Assembly (NCBI GenBank): GCA_028023455.1
Contig: JAQFVV010006353.1
Coordinates: 682,001 to 746,000 of the forward strand
DNA from: Epiperipatus broadwayi
Lineage: Eukaryota; Onychophora; Udeonychophora; Euonychophora; Peripatidae
Direction: 5' to 3'
Length of the DNA stretch: 64,000 bases
Below are positions 58,004 through 64,000 of this stretch, piece by piece (positions within the stretch are counted from its first letter, which is position 1; each line of letters starts with the position of its first letter). Below the pieces are notes generated by a model. That model was not told the DNA's origin. It saw nothing but the letters and a program-made list of their open reading frames with translations, and ran no database searches. A program made the position numbers and the translations under genes.

Positions 58004-60139
58004 TATTTGATAGATGGTACTAGTATCATTGATGGTACAGGTCGCTAGATGGTGCTGTTGCTACTCAAAAACAGTTAAATATACCGTTTCTGAGGAGGCT
58101 GCAATGACCTGTAGTGTGTTATGCTAATTTCTCGCAATTCACACTTACCTGATCTTACTCTACAAATCATCGGTATTGTGCCTGCGCTATCGTACAATTT
58201 GAGGGTGTGTAGATTTTAAGTCAATGTAATATTTGAAATGTTATTGAAAAAATTATTATATTACATTTTAATGATGGAGTATTTGCTCCAAATAATTTTA
58301 AAACCGTTGCTGTGGTTCTGAACTGAGTTTGGAAGGGTATAAAATTAGGGAAAGTTTTGTTGTAAGTGTGAATTATTGCATAGTCACGATATTCACGGGA
58401 CTAACAAAATAGCTATTTTAAAACACGACTTTGCCATAGAAAAAGTATAGTGAACAAACAGTCTTACTAATGATATTGTTTTATTGTTTGAATTTTCCAA
58501 GTTAACATTTATAAATCAAAATTAACTTAATAAAAAGTATGATAATACATATATGCATGTATTTGCATATATTTTTATAAAAGCGCATTTCAAAGATTAA
58601 CTAAAAATAACTTAATAAAAGGTATAGGAATGTATGTGCGTATATTTTATAAATGTGTACTTCAAATAATGTTAACTGATCTATATAAATAAAGCATACA
58701 TAAATAATTATAGATTTTAAAGTAATAAATTTATATGTTAGAGTTAAACATTACCTGGTATGTGAATTTTCACGCATACATATATGCGAAGGGAGCAGCA
58801 AGATTATAGTTTTCAAACCTTGTCATTTCTTTTAAATTATTATTTATTTCTCGGCTATGATAAATCTCTTATACCAATTAGCTTTCCTTGCATAAAAGTT
58901 ATAATTTCTAGATGACAGACTCACATATATGTTAGAATGTTTACCAAGTTAAAATCTGTTTTGGGGAGTAGTTTATTTCTTGGAAATTATCTGACCACAC
59001 CTGGGTTTTAAAATTTGTAAAAACAAGAATACACTTAAAAAGATATTAAATTTGAATTATAACAAAGAGAAAGTTAGTAGGCTGACACTATTTTTATCAA
59101 TTACTGAGGTAATGATTTTGTTTGAAAACTGGTAACACAGATGGAAATTAAAGATGAAAAATATCTTAACTTGTAAACAAGTGTGGTAAACCAGGCTCGA
59201 CTATTTATTCCAATTGCTGGAAGGGTCACAGGATGACTGATCTCGAGGCTGCGGTTTTTATCACCTCAAAGTAAACCACCGATATAATATTGTCAACCCC
59301 TCCACAGGCGTCCACACACAAAACATCAAGAGGCTGTGGTTGGGAGGGTTGAAATGGCAGAATAAGCGACATTAGTTGATGACTATCTGGCTGAATTTAT
59401 GTGGCAGCATCTATACCATGGACAAGACCTCTTCATCTCAATTTTGAAAGAGATGAGTTTGCGTTAGACCAAGATTCTTGCTAATGTCATTGTTTTGTTA
59501 TTCAAAAAGTTGTTTTATTACAGTTCCAACTTGCATATACAGAAAAGAACATTCAAGACATTGTTTTTGGTTTTTCTATTTATAGATCAATTTATTCCTT
59601 TGAAAGTGATTTTTTTATTCAATGTTGTTTTTTTGTATCAGAAAAAATTAGATTAAGAAAAAAGCTGCCAAGTAGACGGTGTTTGTTACTTGTCATGTCA
59701 ATAAAAAAAAAATGTTCAAATGAATTCGTATAGTTGTTTGATTGTTTATGTTAAGTTTAAAAAAAAAAAAATTTACTTATTTAAAAACATCCAAAAAAAA
59801 GAAAAGGATTTTGCATTAGAAGAAGTACAGTGAACAAACCCCAAAAAAGTAATTACATTAAGCAAAAAACACAGCAATTGTTTTTTTTTGTGTAAATAAA
59901 AAATTTCTTATTAAAAAATGTCATTTAGTTATTAAAGAAAAAATTGTAATAAAAAAGTCGTTCTTTAATAATAGTTCAAAAAAAAATGTAAGAAAAAAGA
60001 CGTTTATTATTTAATTATTAAAAAAGATCAGTTATTTAATAATAGGTCATGGCCAGGTAACTTTATATTTCAATGTTTTTGAGTAACAACAGCGACCTGT
60101 ACTGTCGATGATACTAGTACCGATTTTTTTTTATTTGAT
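58004..60139 (+). mobile_element. Merlin (IS1016-like) DNA transposon, decayed
   Basis: The element is 58012-60131 (2,120 bases), flanked by the exact 8-bp repeat TATTTGAT (58004-58011 and 60132-60139). TIRs of about 85 bases: GGTACTAGTATCATTGATGG and ACTCAAAAACA at the left, their inverse at the right. The interior holds a transposase remnant at 59265-59470. An 8-bp duplication and this transposase type agree with the Merlin superfamily. Stops and frameshifts throughout make it immobile. Confidence 0.75.
59265..59470 (+). pseudogene. Merlin/ISXO2-like transposase remnant
   Basis: In two frames the sequence encodes NHRYNIVNPSTGVHTQNIK and, after a shift, DDYLAEFMWQHLY. This corresponds to the conserved C-terminal part of DDE_Tnp_IS1595-type transposases (H-x-x-x-FVnP-x-TGahTn-IE then YLxEFxWR). 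The upstream DDE residues are not recognisable. Confidence 0.65.
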
Positions 60140-62764
60140 CACCTTTAGACCATTTTCAAATGAATGAAAAGTGCATGAATTTGAAGAACCTTGAACAAAA
60201 TAAATGGGCTTTGTTAGACTTTGTGAAATAAGAAGGAATAATATAAAATGTACTTTTTTAAAAGTATGTGGCAATGGTGTAATATAAATTGATGTAAAAT
60301 GACCTTGTAGTCAGAAATTTCTAAGTGTGTGCTATAAGTCCAGGGAATTCATTAAATTAAAAAATTCCTTTCTGAAACTGTAAGCACATCTATAATAATC
60401 TTATATACTCATTTTATCCTAATTATTTCCTTTAAATTTTCAAATCATTTTCTTAACGCACATCTTTTTCTCCTGTACCATTTTAATAAAAGCTATTTCA
60501 ATAATCCCAGTATTTCATCCTCATATTCGTCATTCTTAAAATGATATAAACAAAAGACCAAAAAAATTTCTTTTTCATTCATTTTTATTTTTCTCACACT
60601 TTCAATATTCTCTGTTTCTTAATCAACGTCCTACATGCTAAAGGTAAGAGTTTAATAATCATTCTATCATATCAAATTAAAACTACTATATTCCAAATTT
60701 TTATCCTATTTTTGCCTCTTTGGAGCCAAAGCTCCCATCCTTGAATCAGACAATAGTAAACTTCCTCTTGTGTTATCATACATGAATTCATATTTTATAT
60801 ATTTTTTGTTCATATTTCTTTCTTGTAGCTACTTTACGCCCCTCTCTCTAACCAACATCTATTTTCCTTTCCTGTCCCTCATATTTATGTACTTGTAATA
60901 TATTCTTTACACATTCCATTTTTTGTACAAATTCATAGAAATAAATTTTGCTTATTGTAAAATCTTTTTAGTCCACCATATTTATTTTCCTCTCTACATA
61001 ATCCAATTAAGCATTAATTTTGGTAATCTTTTTCATTTGTATAAGGTAATCGTTCAGATATTTTTAATGTTCTTTATGAAATAGGTCTGCTATATTTTTC
61101 CTCGAATAGCCTTGTTTATTGACCTTAAGTTGTCACCCTATGCATATGGACTTTTTTTAAAATTCTATTTAAAAAAAATTCAGATTCTTGGACAAGACAA
61201 AGTGCCCTATTTTATATAATGGTTATTTATTATATGATAAATATGCTTGATGTTTAGTTAATCTCATTCTATTTTTGTTTATGTCTATTCTAATTCACAA
61301 CTCTCCCCATATTTTTTTCCCCATTTCACAAAGTACCTAAACACCTATGCTATTCGTTCAAGATTAATCCATTTTCTGCTTGTCAATTTCTAGCGTTTTA
61401 AGTTTCTATATGTATTTATTTAAACTTACTGTAGTTTTTTTATCTGTCTGGATTAAATCTTGTTATTCAATTTTCAATTAATTTCCAACCTACTGGAAAC
61501 TTTGTATATATAAGTATTACTCAAGATTACTTTTTAAAAAAAAAAAGTTTCAAATAATTTTAGCCAAAAATTAATGAAAACTTTAAATTTTTAGTTTTAT
61601 TATTTACAATGAAATGATTCATTGAAAAGTGATTTTGTTAATTCATTATCAGATATAAAGTAAAAAGTATATAATAATAAAAATTTTAATGCTTTTATTT
61701 TCATAAATGCGCTAAAAAATATAGGTATATATGTATTAGTCCAGCAATGAGATGTCACGTATTATCCGGCAATAATTTTCTAATCTTGTGATCTCAGAAA
61801 ATAATGTATATACAAGAATCTCTGACAAACTTAACCAATCAGTTTGGATAAATGACAATCTTCAAATTGGACTGCATTGTCCTTAGTAGCAGGTAAAAAA
61901 ATACTGTGCACATTCACTTTTCAAGAATTAAAGATAGACAGTAAATCTTGTATACACGTTACTTTCACCAGCTGATTGATTACTCATTCCAGCACACTTT
62001 CATGATATTACATCATAGTTTAAATTGTAAATAATGAGAAAAACTAATATTTTGACTAATTACTTTAATTCTCATCAGAATATTATCTAATATTCACTTA
62101 CATAATTAATTTATTTTCTTTTTAGACGATTGTAAATGTGTTAAATTCGGTTTTTATATGCATATTTCTTTTTGCCACCGACTTTAAACAGTGCCGGACT
62201 AATACACAAGTACCAAAATATACATTTTCTTCAGCTTTCGCAAAAAATGCTTGGGATACAAAATTATCATTACAGCAATTCACAAATCATCTACCCCAAA
62301 CAGTTGTATAAATAAATTGGCCATTAAAGCCCACTTTTTTTGTAGCGATGCAATCTATTCCTTTGATTGTTTGTTCGGGAAATTGACTTGTGATTTATCC
62401 TAATAACATTTTCACATCCGATGTTTTTATTGATGAGAGTTGAAGAAAATTTATTTTCCCGTGTATTTATATGAATGAAAACATTTCTTTAAAAAATATA
62501 CATATATATATTTTATTTAATTTATTATTATTATTTTTAATCTCTGCATATTTCTTTAACAACAACTTCATATCTTTTACTATATTTTCAAAAAATACCA
62601 TACCTTCAAGAACTTCTGTATTAGGTGTTTTGGTTCCTATTATGGGAAACCTTATATCTATTCCCACTTTCTGCCAATCTCTTATAAACAAAATAGGTAA
62701 TAAAGATAATAAATGGTCATTTTAAGTTTAGATTGCGTGTTTAACTTCTATAATTGGTATTTTA
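60140..62764. other. AT-rich region, no gene called
   Basis: The plus strand is markedly pyrimidine-rich from about 60400 to 61500. The complementary strand shows scattered KK/EE-rich open pieces that could be a very old retroelement ORF, but nothing is identifiable. The 62467-62725 ORFs on both strands are overlapping chance frames. Confidence 0.4.
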
Positions 62765-64000
62765 TAAAAATTAACTGAAAGGAGACCCTTTGATTCCTCT
62801 TGGAGGACTTAAAGGAACCAAGCAGGGCAAATTCCTAAGATCCACTTTATATGTTCTTGTCGTTGCAGCTGTTATTACTGTGTGATTATTCATATAGTAT
62901 ATGAACATGGATGGGCTGCTCACCAACACGCATTATCCAGTGTGGTGGGTTTATTGGCTGTTTGCCTCTGAGTTTAAGAGCAAGAAACACCATGGTCATT
63001 CTTCTCAGTTGCCTGATAAGGCAGAATGAATGTTTGTGTAAATGATAAATATTTTCTAATACATATATATAATTATGACACAAAAATAAATCATGGCCCT
63101 TATTCCCAGGAGGCTGTAAAGTCACCAACCAAGATTGTTGGTGGCGGAGGGTGCTAAGAATCCCCTGATTGCGGACCCAGGCTGCTATTTGATGATGACT
63201 TTTTATTTAGGTACTTACAACTGCAGATCACTTTCAAGTGAAGGAAGATTGCAAGAACTGTCTTATATTAAATAGGACATTATTGGACTTTGTGAAGTTA
63301 GAAGAAAAGGTGAAGAGACAATTGATTTAAAAAATGGACATATACTCTATTATAATAAAGGCACAAACATTGGAAATACAAGTGGAGTAGGATTCATTAT
63401 AAATAAAAAGTGGAAGAACAACATTGTGTAGATTGATGGTATATCAGACAGAGTGGCAAGATTAGTTATACAACTTAATAGCAGATACCAAATGCAGATA
63501 ATTCAGGTTTATGACCCAACAAGTTCTCATAGTGATGAAGTAGTAGAAGATTTTTATATAGATATACAAAGGGCTTTTGATCAGAGTAAACAACATTTTA
63601 AAATTGTTATGGGAGACTTTATTGCTAAAATTGGTAAACAAATGAAAGATGAAAGTGCTATAGATAATTTTGGTTATGGTAATAGAAATGAGAGAGGACA
63701 TAGACTAGTGGAGTTTGCTGAAAAAGGAAAACTTTACATTATGAATTCTTTTTTTGAGAAATATGTTAAAAGGAAATGGACATGGAAGCATCCCAATGAA
63801 GGTATAGTAGAATTGGATTATATTTTGACTAACAGAAAATACATATTTCAAGATTGTAATGTTTTTAATAAATTTAACACAGGAAGTGATCATCGATTAG
63901 TAAGACGTAAGATTCATGTTAATGCAAAACTAGAGAGACAAAAATTATTAAGAAAAATAATTTTTACAGTTGATATTCCTAATCTTCAGAAACATTCTAA
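62765..64000 (+). mobile_element. RTE-type LINE, second copy, 5' half, cut by window edge
   Basis: Plus-strand counterpart of the element at 29557-32832. The leader 62773-63220 matches 32400-32832 inverted (for example GATTGCGGACCC and CTGCTCACCAACACGCATTA). The endonuclease reading frame follows and runs to the window end. Less decayed than the first copy. The RT should lie beyond the edge. Confidence 0.85.
63220..64000 (+). pseudogene. LINE endonuclease, partial
   Basis: The frame reads NCRSLSSEGRLQEL, VRRKGEETIDLKNG, GNTSGVGFIINKKW, then GDFIAKIGKQ (the family has GDFNAKIG; the catalytic Asn is replaced by Ile), then WKHPNEGIVELDYILTN and GSDHRLVRRKI (the SDH motif). At least two in-frame stops (near 63273 and 63428) interrupt it. 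Minus-strand ORFs here are shadows. Confidence 0.8.

Noticed and set aside
62467-62725. Overlapping ORFs on both strands
   Set aside because: Low-complexity composition, no motif, and mutual overlap on opposite strands.

Overview
The window is strongly AT-rich animal DNA with small exons in very large introns and dense, mostly decayed transposable elements. Nothing prokaryotic is present. The two cellular genes, a tamozhennic/SPATA2-type protein and the ciliary DRC4/GAS8, together with the repeat content (RTE-type LINEs, GIY-YIG Penelope-like elements, Merlin and hAT DNA transposons, tRNA-derived SINEs), fit an arthropod. An AT-rich arachnid is my best guess, but the species cannot be fixed from the sequence.

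Genes. (1) On the minus strand, the first two coding exons of a DRC4/GAS8 (nexin-dynein regulatory complex) gene. Exon 1 contributes only the ATG (25394-25396) and is followed directly by a GT donor. Exon 2 (19090-19188) encodes the lysine-rich N-terminus. The rest of the gene lies beyond the left edge. A near-match to an RFX X-box sits about 80 bases upstream of the ATG. (2) On the plus strand, a complete two-coding-exon gene (41307-41630 joined to 50198-52198, 774 codons) for a PUB-domain protein with two C-terminal RanBP2-type zinc fingers, the tamozhennic/SPATA2 family. Its 8.6-kb intron holds a nearly intact Penelope-like element.

Repeats. 1-13 kb: a SINE, three fold-back elements, a composite hammerhead-bearing element, and remnants of a gag-like ORF and a LINE. 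13-25 kb (DRC4 introns): hammerhead-type repeats, a SINE, a hAT deletion derivative with an 8-bp target duplication, and a 0.7-kb fold-back with a hammerhead in each arm. 27-33 kb: another hammerhead element, a TA-flanked TIR element and a 3.3-kb minus-strand RTE LINE. 33-41 kb: a second LINE remnant, a hammerhead with a fully canonical core, a dispersed repeat and a SINE. 42-47 kb: a TIR element and the Penelope-like complex. 54-60 kb: a fold-back with a 13-base target duplication and a 2.1-kb Merlin transposon relic. 62.8-64 kb: the 5' half of a second RTE LINE copy, cut by the window edge.

Main observation. At least seven non-coding fold-back elements share one architecture: inverted arms, a single one-sided tail of about 30-43 bases, and 13-16-base target-site duplications. 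Several carry hammerhead ribozyme motifs with a minimal palindromic stem III. These are described hallmarks of Penelope-like elements. The coding Penelope-like element here carries hammerhead-like motifs of the same geometry in its terminal repeats. I infer a population of non-autonomous, ribozyme-bearing elements mobilised by Penelope-type reverse transcriptase. The Penelope-type motifs have U at position 3 and A at position 8 in place of the usual C3-G8 pair, in more than one sequence family.
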